This document shows positions 26,416-34,408 of a stretch of 40,297 nt of DNA, piece by piece. A program made the position numbers and the translations under genes. This stretch comes from Rhodospirillaceae bacterium (GTDB lineage: Bacteria; Pseudomonadota; Alphaproteobacteria; Rhodospirillales; Rhodospirillaceae): contig SHWP01000034.1 of the NCBI GenBank assembly GCA_009693785.1, positions 1-40,297 on the forward strand, in the 5' to 3' direction. Numbering within the stretch: position 1 is the first letter of the stretch; every line of letters starts with the position of its first letter. Below the pieces are notes generated by a model. The model made no database searches. It was not told the DNA's origin and was given only the letters and a program-made list of their open reading frames with translations.

Positions 26416-27492
26416 TCAGTGCTTGGCCCGGCGCGATTCCATCTTGGGGAGAATATTCACACCAAAACTGTCGAGGTCGTGCACGAAGTCGGGGAAAGCG
26501 AACATGGTCGCATCGACGTTAGCTTCATCATAGATGCGGTCGAGATACTTCGCGATGGTAGCGTGCGAACCCACTAGGGTTGGCAAGCCCATGAACATGG
26601 ATTTTTTCTTTAAGCTTGCCGACATTCCTTCGGATTTATCCAATTCGGCCTGCCCCACCAGGGTACGAATAGCCTTTTCGTCGGCCCCCTCAACGATGTG
26701 ATCAAAGCGTTTCAAGGCATCTGCATCAGTGTCGGCCGCGATAATGTTAAATAAACCAATCGTACCGCACTTTCGGCCCAGCTTGCTGGCTTGGGTCCGC
26801 AACGAGCTTGTCACGGCGCGGATTTTTTTGATGTCATCCTCGATATCGTGAATGTTGCCCCCAGCAATGATGAAATTGCGATCGCCTTTTTCGGCGGTAA
26901 ATTTCACGCCGCGTTCCGATTGCCCGGCACACACCAGCGAAATATTGGTCGAGGGCCTGGGCTTTATCTCAGCATCGTTCATCGTGAAATATTTGCCCTT
27001 GAAGTTCGATTTTCCGGTCGACCACAACTCGCGCAAAATTGTCACGTATTCGTCTGCGTAGTCGTAACGGCTGTTGAAATGAACATCGCCGGGCCACAGG
27101 CCCATTTGATTGAACTCTTCCTTGTACCAGCCCGAGACGATGTTGAGCCCAAAGCGGCCTGGGCACACAGCCTCGATGGTCGCGGCCATGCGCGCGGCCA
27201 CAGCCGGATGTAGTGATAAGTTCGTGACGGACGGAAAGAGTTGGATCGTCTTGGTAATGGGAGCGAGCGCCGCCGTAAGAGTAAAAGAATCAAGCGCGTA
27301 GTCCCAATATTCGGTATCACCACCAAATCCCCGAAACTTCACCATTGAGAGTGCGAACTCAAAGCCCATGGCTTCGCATTTCAAGGTTACGTCGCGATTG
27401 AGATCCCACGTCGGCCAGGTCGGCGGCACGTTGCGCGACATAATGAAACCGCCCTTGGCGATGGGCAGAAAAATTCCAATTTCCATAGGCAT
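26416..27492 (-). CDS. RutA-like LLM-class flavin-dependent monooxygenase
   Basis: The product has 358 residues, with AAAGGAA ahead of ATG 27492. It has the luciferase-like TIM barrel. FEFALSMVKFRGFGGDTEYWD, FGLNIVSGWYKEEFNQMGLWPGD and CAGQSERG correspond closely to pyrimidine monooxygenase RutA, which opens the uracil ring with FMN and O2. RutA is its nearest relative that I know. No other rut gene (B-G) is in the window and the C-terminal half differs, so another substrate such as a sulfonate or a nitrogen heterocycle is possible. It sits upstream of pgi and downstream of an interspersed repeat, which marks it as a likely later insertion. Confidence 0.85.
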   Translation of the reverse strand: MPMEIGIFLPIAKGGFIMSRNVPPTWPTWDLNRDVTLKCEAMGFEFALSMVKFRGFGGDTEYWDYALDSFTLTAALAPITKTIQLFPSVTNLSLHPAVAARMAATIEAVCPGRFGLNIVSGWYKEEFNQMGLWPGDVHFNSRYDYADEYVTILRELWSTGKSNFKGKYFTMNDAEIKPRPSTNISLVCAGQSERGVKFTAEKGDRNFIIAGGNIHDIEDDIKKIRAVTSSLRTQASKLGRKCGTIGLFNIIAADTDADALKRFDHIVEGADEKAIRTLVGQAELDKSEGMSASLKKKSMFMGLPTLVGSHATIAKYLDRIYDEANVDATMFAFPDFVHDLDSFGVNILPKMESRRAKH

Positions 27493-27542
27493 CGGCGTTC
27501 CTTTCCCGGCGGCCCTCGTTAGGTAAAATCATCGCTCCTATT

Positions 27543-27698
27543 GTCATCGCCCGGCTTGACCGGGCGATCCAGAGTTTTTTGTTTTCTAGTCTTAACTCTA
27601 GTGGGACGCTCGCAATCAAGAGCCCCGGAAACCTTGGATTCCGCGCCGGAGTTTACACTCGGGCCGCGCTTCACGAGGAGCCGGGTGCGTGGAATGAC
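27543..27698. repeat. Alphaproteobacterial intergenic palindromic repeat (REP/MITE-like)
   Basis: The element begins with GTCAT and ends with ATGAC (27694-27698), so its ends are inverted. At 27546-27568 a 9-base stem, ATCGCCCGG / CCGGGCGAT, surrounds the loop CTTGA, and ATCCAGAG follows. Near the right end GGATTCCGCGC and GTGCGTGGAAT form an imperfect arm. This type of GTCAT..CCCGGCTTGACCGGG..ATCCAG element is widespread between genes in alphaproteobacterial chromosomes. It lies between the M16 gene stop and the RutA-like gene. It has no transposase. Confidence 0.8.
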
Positions 27699-27710
27699 AT
27701 TAAAAATTGG

Positions 27711-29069
27711 TCACGGGTTGGGGGTGGATTTCCGCTCGCGGTCCCGCTTGGGCTTGGGCTCAGCGGCTTTCGCAGCAGGCCCCACCACCACAACCGTCAA
27801 AGCATCGGGTTGATAGAGTTTGGCGGCCACACGTTTGGTATCGGCCAAGGTCACCTTCTCGATATAGCTATTACGTTTGTCGAGATAATCGAGCCCCAGC
27901 TTGTCTTTCTGTACCGCGAGAAGGGTCTCCGCAATGCGCCCGGTCGAAGAAAACCGCAACGGCCAGGCCCCAGTGAGATATTTCTTGGCATCATCCAATT
28001 CCGATTCCGTCAACCCATCAGCTTGGATTTTCTTCCACTCGGCGCGCATGACCTCGAGGCTTTGTGCGGCCTGGTCGCTGCGCGTGCCCGCCCCGCCCAT
28101 CATGAACGCGCCTGCATCAAGCGGCTGTAGCGATGAGAACACGCTATAAGCGAGCCCGCGTTTTTCACGCACTTCATCCATGAGGCGCGACGCGAACGAG
28201 CCAGAACCAAACGAATAGTCCAACACCTGGGCCACATACCAATCGGGGTCGACGCGCTTGATGCCCGGTTGGCCGATGTAGATGACGCTTTGCGGCAGGT
28301 CTTTTTCAACCTTGATCTCTTGGGCCTTGGCCGTTGCGCGGACCTCGGGCAATCGCGCGTCGAGCCCCGTCGTGGCAGGCAGCGGTCCAAAAATTTTATC
28401 AAGCGCCTCACCCAACTGTTTCGGGGTGATATCGCCGACTGCAGCCACCAATAGCCGGTCTTTTGCCAGGCGTGTTTTGACCCATTGCTTGAGATCATCC
28501 GCGGTAATAGCCGCAACACTCTCGGGCGTGCCGTTGTCGAACCGCCCGTAAGGATGATCTGGGAACAACGCGGCCATTAAGGTACGGCTCGCGATACGAT
28601 TAGGATTTTCAGCTTCGGACTTAAGGCTGACTTGAATTTGCCGGCGCACGCGCTCGGTCGGTTCGGCATCAAAGCGCGGCTTGGTCATCGCCAAGTTCAA
28701 GAGCTCGTAGGCCTTGGCGGACGCCTGCGTTGTTGTCGACAGCGACCCGCGCACCGAATCGCGGTCTGCGCTGAAGCGCAAGGAAATCGCCCGGTCTTCC
28801 AATTCCGACTGGAAGGCAAAACTATCCAAATCGCCCGCCCCCTCATCCAGCAGCGCCGTGGCCATGCCCGACAGGCCAAGCTTGGCATCGGGGTCGAGGG
28901 CCGAGCCGCCCGCAAACATGAATGAGAGCCCGATGATGGGGTTGGTGTGGTCTTGTGCTAGGTAAGCGGTAATGCCGCCGGGGCTTTTGACTTCCTCGAC
29001 CGTGATGGCCTGTGCAGCCGATGTAACGGTGAGCGCAGCCAGAACGAGTGCTTGAAATGTAGTGCGCAT
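27711..29069 (-). CDS. M16-family peptidase-like subunit without the zinc motif
   Basis: The product has 452 residues from ATG 29069, with a signal peptide (about 1-22, cut after AQA). The two half-barrel M16 domains are seen, but HxxEH is missing from the first. The second has VREKRGLAYSVFSS, the R/Y region that binds substrate in the non-catalytic partner of M16B enzymes. It therefore probably pairs with the HxxEH subunit encoded just upstream, only 2 bases away on the same strand. It is likely periplasmic. The C-terminal tail is basic. Confidence 0.92.
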   Translation of the reverse strand: MRTTFQALVLAALTVTSAAQAITVEEVKSPGGITAYLAQDHTNPIIGLSFMFAGGSALDPDAKLGLSGMATALLDEGAGDLDSFAFQSELEDRAISLRFSADRDSVRGSLSTTTQASAKAYELLNLAMTKPRFDAEPTERVRRQIQVSLKSEAENPNRIASRTLMAALFPDHPYGRFDNGTPESVAAITADDLKQWVKTRLAKDRLLVAAVGDITPKQLGEALDKIFGPLPATTGLDARLPEVRATAKAQEIKVEKDLPQSVIYIGQPGIKRVDPDWYVAQVLDYSFGSGSFASRLMDEVREKRGLAYSVFSSLQPLDAGAFMMGGAGTRSDQAAQSLEVMRAEWKKIQADGLTESELDDAKKYLTGAWPLRFSSTGRIAETLLAVQKDKLGLDYLDKRNSYIEKVTLADTKRVAAKLYQPDALTVVVVGPAAKAAEPKPKRDRERKSTPNP

Positions 29070-29071
29070 GA

Positions 29072-30415
29072 TCAAGCTCCAGCTTTGGGCAGAAGAATAG
29101 CAGTGCCCGACGCCGAAGTTTCGATCACCTTGCGGGCTACCGCACGCACCTGATCGGCAGTCACGGCCTTGAGGCGTTCAGGTAAGTTTTCGATCTCTTC
29201 AAGTGGAATGCCAACCACCAGCATTCCACCAACCGCTTGGGCCGCACCCAAGGCAGAATCCTTGGCAAACACAAGGCCTGCCAAAATACGATCTTTAGCT
29301 CGCGCCACATCTGCATCGGAAATGCCGTCTTTGAGCAATTTGGCTAGTTCTTCGTTCAAAGCGGCCGCGGCCTGCTCGGGACTAATGCCGGGGCTTGGGT
29401 TGAGCCCAATAGTGAATGTGCCATAGCTGACTGCGCCCGGATCATACGATGCGTTCACATCGGCTGCGACTTTGCGGTCGACCACCAGCGAACGATACAG
29501 TTTGGATGTACTGCCACTGCCCGCGATTTCCTCAAACACATTGAGCGCATAAACATCGGCCTTGTCGCCGACGTTGTAACTGGGCGCGATCCACTTGCGC
29601 CACCATCGCGGCTGGCGAACGCGGGCATCGGCATAACTCACGCTGACATCGGCAGTCGGCGCCAGGTCCGTGGCACGCTGACGGGCATTGGGTTCACCAT
29701 CCCTTGCAATGGCCCCGTAGTATTTCTCGGCGAGCGGCTTGAGCTGCTCCAGCGTTATATCGCCTGAGACCACCAAAATGGCGTTCTGCGGCGCATAAAA
29801 GCGGTGATAGAAGGTGAAGGCGTCATCGCGGCTGAGGCCCCGCATTTCTTTTTCCCAGCCAAGAATGGGGATGCCATAGCGGTTGGTCATCCACAGACCC
29901 GCGTCCAAGCGCTCATCTAAAATCGACGCGGGCTGGTTATCGACCCGCATACGCCGTTCCTCGATAATCACTTCGCGCTCAGTGTCGACCTCTTTCGGGG
30001 CAAGCACGAGGTTGCGCATGCGATCAGCCTCGATTTCCATGACCAGAGGTAAACGATCAACAGCTATGTTTTGGTAATAAGCGGTAAAATCATGAGATGT
30101 GAAGGCGTTCTGCTCACCGCCATTACGCGCCACCACTTCATCCATGATGCCGTCGGGATACTTCGCGGTTCCCTTGAACATGAGATGTTCTAAGAAATGA
30201 GCGATGCCCGATTTGCCCGGCGGTTCGTCGGCGGCCCCGGCCCGGTACCACACCATATGCGCAACAACCGGCGCGCGATGATTGGCGATAGCCACGATTT
30301 GCATGCCATTGGCTAAGGTGGCGCTTTTGGCACCATAAAGCTCGGCTGAGGCAGGAGCTGCGAAAGCAACAACAGAGGCTAGCGCCAAAGTTGTCTGGCA
30401 AATTTTCATGAACAT
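29072..30415 (-). CDS. M16-family zinc peptidase (catalytic subunit), secreted
   Basis: This 447-residue protein has a signal peptide (about 1-24, cut after ASA). HFLEHLMFKGT contains the inverted zinc motif H73xxE76H77. The third ligand Glu is in EREVIIEERRM, around residue 153. The second domain is complete. Such enzymes degrade peptides in the periplasm, often as a pair with a non-catalytic M16 partner, which here follows directly. Two ATG codons lie 6 bases apart, and the upstream one is taken. Confidence 0.95.
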   Translation of the reverse strand: MFMKICQTTLALASVVAFAAPASAELYGAKSATLANGMQIVAIANHRAPVVAHMVWYRAGAADEPPGKSGIAHFLEHLMFKGTAKYPDGIMDEVVARNGGEQNAFTSHDFTAYYQNIAVDRLPLVMEIEADRMRNLVLAPKEVDTEREVIIEERRMRVDNQPASILDERLDAGLWMTNRYGIPILGWEKEMRGLSRDDAFTFYHRFYAPQNAILVVSGDITLEQLKPLAEKYYGAIARDGEPNARQRATDLAPTADVSVSYADARVRQPRWWRKWIAPSYNVGDKADVYALNVFEEIAGSGSTSKLYRSLVVDRKVAADVNASYDPGAVSYGTFTIGLNPSPGISPEQAAAALNEELAKLLKDGISDADVARAKDRILAGLVFAKDSALGAAQAVGGMLVVGIPLEEIENLPERLKAVTADQVRAVARKVIETSASGTAILLPKAGA

Positions 30416-30580
30416 GAGGTTTTATCACCAGGCAGGAATTGATTCCCTCGATAGATAGGGCATTGTGAAATCGAGGCAAAGTCGTTGTGAAGTGAGGCAC
30501 CTTAATATTTGCGCCATTTTCACAGGATATGAAGCTTTTGTAACCTGCGTTTCGCGCGACGATGTGCCCTGAGATCATGC

Positions 30581-32293
30581 ATGCCTGTTGTTGCAACCCT
30601 AAAAGAGATCCTGGCCCTGTGCTGGCGCGAACGAGCCACAGCGTTGAAGTTTGGGCTTGTGCCCATTGCCATCAATTTAGGCCTCCTGTTCGTCTTCACC
30701 GAACCCGGCGAGCCGTCACCTCAAACGATCTTTATCAACTGGTTGATTGGATTAGTATCGATTCTGGCTTTCGCGCCCTTTTGCGTGGCGTGGTACCGGA
30801 TGATTCTTTTCGGTAAGAGCGAAGTCGCAAGGCGTTTTACCTTCAAGTTCGGATTGCCGGAACTGAAATTTTTTGGCTGGTCTGTCGCCATCTCAATACT
30901 CATCGCATTGGTCTCGGGCATCGTCCTCTTTATCGGCGGGGGAATTGTCGTTGCCTTCTCAGCGATCAATCCGATTCTTGGCGTGATCGCAGGGTTCGGG
31001 ATGGTGCTGATCGGCCTTGTAACAATCCTAATGGTTCTATCGCGCTGGTCGATCGCCTTGGCCATGGTCGCCGCTGGCCACCCCGCAGGGCTGCAAAATG
31101 CATGGGACATCTCGAAGCCCTATGGCTGGGGCATGGCCTGGATTCAACTGATCATCTTCGCATTGCTAGCCGTTGTCGCAACCATTCCCTTGGCTGGATA
31201 TCTGCCTGACCTGATCAGCGCGGCACAGACCAAGGCCGATCCACCCGATAACGCCGCTAACGCGCTGGAGCTGACCAGCACTTTTGTCGGCGCGCTGGCG
31301 CTCTGGCTCACCACGACCATGTTCGCGCTGGTTTACCGCCGCATCATCGGCGGCGGGTCTGTATCGTTTGGGTCGCAAGCTCCCATCGATGACGCCACGC
31401 GCACCCAGGAAATGGATGCCGTACTAGCGTTTCTAAAAAAATTCTTTGCCGAGAACTCCAAGGCGACCATTCCGGAGTTCCGCGCTGCCATCGACCGCTT
31501 CGGAACATCATTCCCCACACCCTCCGATGTGAGCATCACCGATGCCAATGTTGGCGGCGTTCCAGGAAAATGGATCATTGCGCCCGGCGTACGGGAAGAT
31601 CGCGTCGTACTTTATCTTCATGGCGGCGGCTTTAGGGTCGGCAGTTCGATATCGCATGGCCGCCAAGCTGCCGATATCAGCCGTGAGGCCGGGACAAAGC
31701 TATTGTTGATCGACTATGCGCTCGCCCCCGAACACCCCTTTCCCGCGGCCATCGACGACTGCGTGGCCGCCTATCGCGGTTTATTAGAGAATGGCGTTAA
31801 GCCAGAACATATCGCCCTGGCCGGGGATTCCGCTGGTGGCAGCTTGGTCATCTCAACACTACTGAAAGCGCGCGAGCAAAACTTGGCCCGGCCCGCGTGC
31901 GGCGTGTGCATGTCGCCGTGGGTGAATCTTGCTTGCGACGGCGAGACCTATGAAACCAAGAAAGCTGAGGATCCACTTGGCACATACGAATCATTGTTTG
32001 CAGCCGCACAGTCTTATTTGGCTGGGGCTAACCCCAAAGACCCGCTTGCCTCGCCATACCTAGGCGATCTCACCGGCCTGCCCCCGTTGTTAATCCAGGT
32101 CGGTACGCGTGAAGTTCTGCTTGATGATTCACGGCGCTTAGCCAGTGCCGCGCGCGCAGTGGGTGTGGACGTGACATTGGAAGAATGGCCCGGCATGATC
32201 CATAACTGGCAAATGATGGCCGGGATGCTGAGTGACGGCCAGCGTGCCAACGCGCGCATCGGTGAGTTCATGCGGACAAATTGGTCTAATTAG
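30581..32293 (+). CDS. Fusion: polytopic membrane domain + HSL-type alpha/beta hydrolase
   Basis: This is one unbroken 570-residue frame. Residues 1 to about 255 hold about six hydrophobic helices (near 22-40, 49-72, 98-126, 131-155, 185-207, 232-252). SRWSIALAMVAAG, then a stretch like SKPYGWGMAWIQL, recalls YciC/DUF975-type membrane domains, which is an inference. Residues about 275-570 form a hormone-sensitive-lipase-family hydrolase with HGGG at 347-350, the nucleophile S417 in GDSAGG, the acid at D515 in EVLLDD, and H541 in MIHNW. The triad is complete. The hydrolase probably acts at the cytoplasmic face, anchored by its own membrane domain. I do not know this domain pair from a named protein. 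A VOC gene follows 20 bases later. Confidence 0.85.
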   Translation: MPVVATLKEILALCWRERATALKFGLVPIAINLGLLFVFTEPGEPSPQTIFINWLIGLVSILAFAPFCVAWYRMILFGKSEVARRFTFKFGLPELKFFGWSVAISILIALVSGIVLFIGGGIVVAFSAINPILGVIAGFGMVLIGLVTILMVLSRWSIALAMVAAGHPAGLQNAWDISKPYGWGMAWIQLIIFALLAVVATIPLAGYLPDLISAAQTKADPPDNAANALELTSTFVGALALWLTTTMFALVYRRIIGGGSVSFGSQAPIDDATRTQEMDAVLAFLKKFFAENSKATIPEFRAAIDRFGTSFPTPSDVSITDANVGGVPGKWIIAPGVREDRVVLYLHGGGFRVGSSISHGRQAADISREAGTKLLLIDYALAPEHPFPAAIDDCVAAYRGLLENGVKPEHIALAGDSAGGSLVISTLLKAREQNLARPACGVCMSPWVNLACDGETYETKKAEDPLGTYESLFAAAQSYLAGANPKDPLASPYLGDLTGLPPLLIQVGTREVLLDDSRRLASAARAVGVDVTLEEWPGMIHNWQMMAGMLSDGQRANARIGEFMRTNWSN

Positions 32294-32313
32294 TTTCGGT
32301 AGGGAGAGTTCAA

Positions 32314-33309
32314 GTGGGCGATATCGTTGCACCCGAGGGTAGCCCCCTCAGCGTCGCGGTTGTCGGCGTCGAGGCGATGGACAAGTCGCTGGCCTTTTAC
32401 AGCGACATCATTGGGCTGACGGCCAGCGCGCCCCAAGTGTGGGAAGGCGAAACCTTCGAGAAGCTTTGGCACCTGCCACCGGGCAGTAAAGCCAATGCCG
32501 TGTTTTGCGAACTGCCCGGCGTTGCCGTGGGCCGGGTTCTGCTGTTGGAATTCAACGCGGCCAAACGCAAACACATCCGCCCAGCCGACGTCGCGCGCGC
32601 TTACGGCCTGATCAACCTCAACTTTTATACTGACGATATCGTGGGGGATTCTAAAACCCTTGCCGCCAAGGGCTATCATTTCTGGTCAGAGCCGACGCAT
32701 TACAACCTCTCGGGCAAGGCGGGCACTCCCACCGAGGTGGTGTTCGATGGCCCAGATTCGATGGCCATCAACTTGGTGGAGCTGACCTCCACCGACCCCA
32801 ATACCCGGGTTGGCCAAATGCGCGCCTACGTGAAAGAACATGGCCGCACACCCACAGGATATACGCCTGTGGTGACCACGTCGCACTGCGCGCGCAACAT
32901 CACCAAGGCGGGCGAGTTTTACATCAAGGTGTTGAAATCGGGCATTCTGATCGATGAAGTGCTCTCAGGCCCAGTGCAGAATCACTTCCTGCGCCTGCCC
33001 GAAAAAGCCAAGACCGCAGTAAAGTTTTTCCAGGGCAACCACATGTTCGGCAAAACTGCCTTAAGCCAGCCGCTGAATTACCCCTGCGTCGATTTGGTGC
33101 ATGCCGCTGTGGCACCCAACATCGGTTACATTGCGCAAGTGTTTGTTGTGAAAAACATGGCAGAGACCAAAGCCGCCTGCGACGCCATGCGCTGCGAGGT
33201 CTATACACCGCTGATGGACATCGACATGCCGGGTGTGGGGCGTTGCCAATCGCTAATTGTGCGTAACCCCGGCTCGGGAGCATTACAGCAGATTATTCAG
33301 ATTGCTTAG
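32314..33309 (+). CDS. Two-domain VOC (glyoxalase/bleomycin-resistance/dioxygenase fold) protein
   Basis: The start is a GTG at 32314 with AGGGAGAG upstream. The 331-residue product has two vicinal-oxygen-chelate-like halves. The first runs from SVAVVGVEAMDKSLAFYSDIIG to about 155, and the second from about 188 (THSHCARN-like, KAGEFYIKVL) to the end. AFYSDIIGL and EFYIKVLKS are the repeated helix-strand pattern. The metal ligands cannot be assigned with certainty, so isomerase, dioxygenase or lyase activity is open. It is likely co-transcribed with the hydrolase fusion, and it converges with bamF. Confidence 0.8.
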   Translation: MGDIVAPEGSPLSVAVVGVEAMDKSLAFYSDIIGLTASAPQVWEGETFEKLWHLPPGSKANAVFCELPGVAVGRVLLLEFNAAKRKHIRPADVARAYGLINLNFYTDDIVGDSKTLAAKGYHFWSEPTHYNLSGKAGTPTEVVFDGPDSMAINLVELTSTDPNTRVGQMRAYVKEHGRTPTGYTPVVTTSHCARNITKAGEFYIKVLKSGILIDEVLSGPVQNHFLRLPEKAKTAVKFFQGNHMFGKTALSQPLNYPCVDLVHAAVAPNIGYIAQVFVVKNMAETKAACDAMRCEVYTPLMDIDMPGVGRCQSLIVRNPGSGALQQIIQIA

Positions 33310-33333
33310 CTCTGCTTGGAGATATGCGGAGCG

Positions 33334-33885
33334 TTAAAACACCCCAAGCACCTTGCCACCCTTCGAGATGGTGGGCGTAACCCCATCGTTGGGTTTCTTG
33401 CCCAGGGCCGCGTTTTCCTCAAGCCGCTTCTTCTCGGCAACCGGGTCGATGGGCGTACCGTTGTCGCCTTCGGCGCGCCAGAACAACAATTTATCGGTGA
33501 ATGTTGATTCTTCTCCCGCGAACGCAGAGGTTTCGCGGTCGAGATTCTTGCGGATCTCGGGCAGAACAAACATCGTTCCCGCCAGCTCGAGCAACTTGAC
33601 TTCACCCGCCGAGAAACCGCGCGCACGGTATTGCGCAATGCGTTCGCGGCCCACGAGTGCTGCGCGCGCCTGATCGGCGGCATTGCCTTCTTGTGGACGT
33701 TCCGCACCGGGGGCAGGCGGGCGCAAATTAAAATCGGGCGGCATCACTAACGGCGCACGCGAAACCACCGCGAATTCGTCGGGGATCGATTTATCAATGC
33801 CAAGCGCGCGGCGGGTGTCTTGGCAGCCCGTGATCAGCACGCCAGCCGCGATCACACCCAGAATTTTGACGGTTTGTTTAATCAT
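33334..33885 (-). CDS. DUF3035 lipoprotein, BamF-like
   Basis: The product has 183 residues. A lipoprotein signal with lipobox LITGC places the lipidated Cys at 21. The sequence after it, RRALGIDKSIPDEFAVVSRAPL followed by MPPDFNLRPP, is that of DUF3035. From family knowledge this domain corresponds to BamF, an alphaproteobacterial accessory of the outer-membrane barrel assembly machine. The rest is charged, with a Gly/Lys end. Its ATG overlaps the lspA stop by 8 bases, so it is coupled to the signal peptidase that would process it. Confidence 0.88.
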   Translation of the reverse strand: MIKQTVKILGVIAAGVLITGCQDTRRALGIDKSIPDEFAVVSRAPLVMPPDFNLRPPAPGAERPQEGNAADQARAALVGRERIAQYRARGFSAGEVKLLELAGTMFVLPEIRKNLDRETSAFAGEESTFTDKLLFWRAEGDNGTPIDPVAEKKRLEENAALGKKPNDGVTPTISKGGKVLGVF

Positions 33886-34399
33886 GGCCAGTCGGTTCCT
33901 TTACTTCACCCTTATGGTGGTGTCGGTTGAGGACGGCGTCAAGCAGCCACAGCGCCACCCCAATGGAGATACAGCTATCGGCGACGTTAAATGTGGCGAA
34001 ATGCCATCCGGCCACGTGAAAATCGAAGAAATCAGCCACGGCCCCCCAGCGGATACGATCAATGATATTACTGATGGCGCCGCCAATAATCAGCCCGGTG
34101 GCACACTGAATTAGGCTGCCTGTGAGCGTTCGCAGCCACCATATCAAGCCCGCTGTAATGCCCATTTGCACGGCGAGAAGTATATAGGTCATGGCCCCAC
34201 CGCCATCGAACATGGAAAAACTGATGCCGGTATTCCAAGCCATGCGCAAATTGAAGAAGGGCAACAGTTCAACAATTTTGTCCGTCAAAAATGGCGTTTC
34301 CATGACGCCCTCTGGCCGCATCACCATTTCGAGCAGGACATATTTCGAGACCTGATCGAGCAGGATAACCGCAGCTGCCATCAAAAGGCCTAGGCGCAT
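33878..34399 (-). CDS. lspA: Lipoprotein signal peptidase LspA
   Basis: This 173-residue, four-helix inner-membrane aspartyl protease removes signal peptides from prolipoproteins after lipid attachment. VILLDQVSKY at the N-terminus, WNTGISF, and the catalytic aspartates D114 in GGAISNIIDRI and D141 in FNVADS are all present. It starts 9 bases after the ileS stop on the same strand, the common ileS-lspA order. The next gene, a lipoprotein, overlaps it. Confidence 0.96.
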   Translation of the reverse strand: MRLGLLMAAAVILLDQVSKYVLLEMVMRPEGVMETPFLTDKIVELLPFFNLRMAWNTGISFSMFDGGGAMTYILLAVQMGITAGLIWWLRTLTGSLIQCATGLIIGGAISNIIDRIRWGAVADFFDFHVAGWHFATFNVADSCISIGVALWLLDAVLNRHHHKGEVKEPTGHD

Positions 34400-34408
34400 G
34401 GGCTGACC

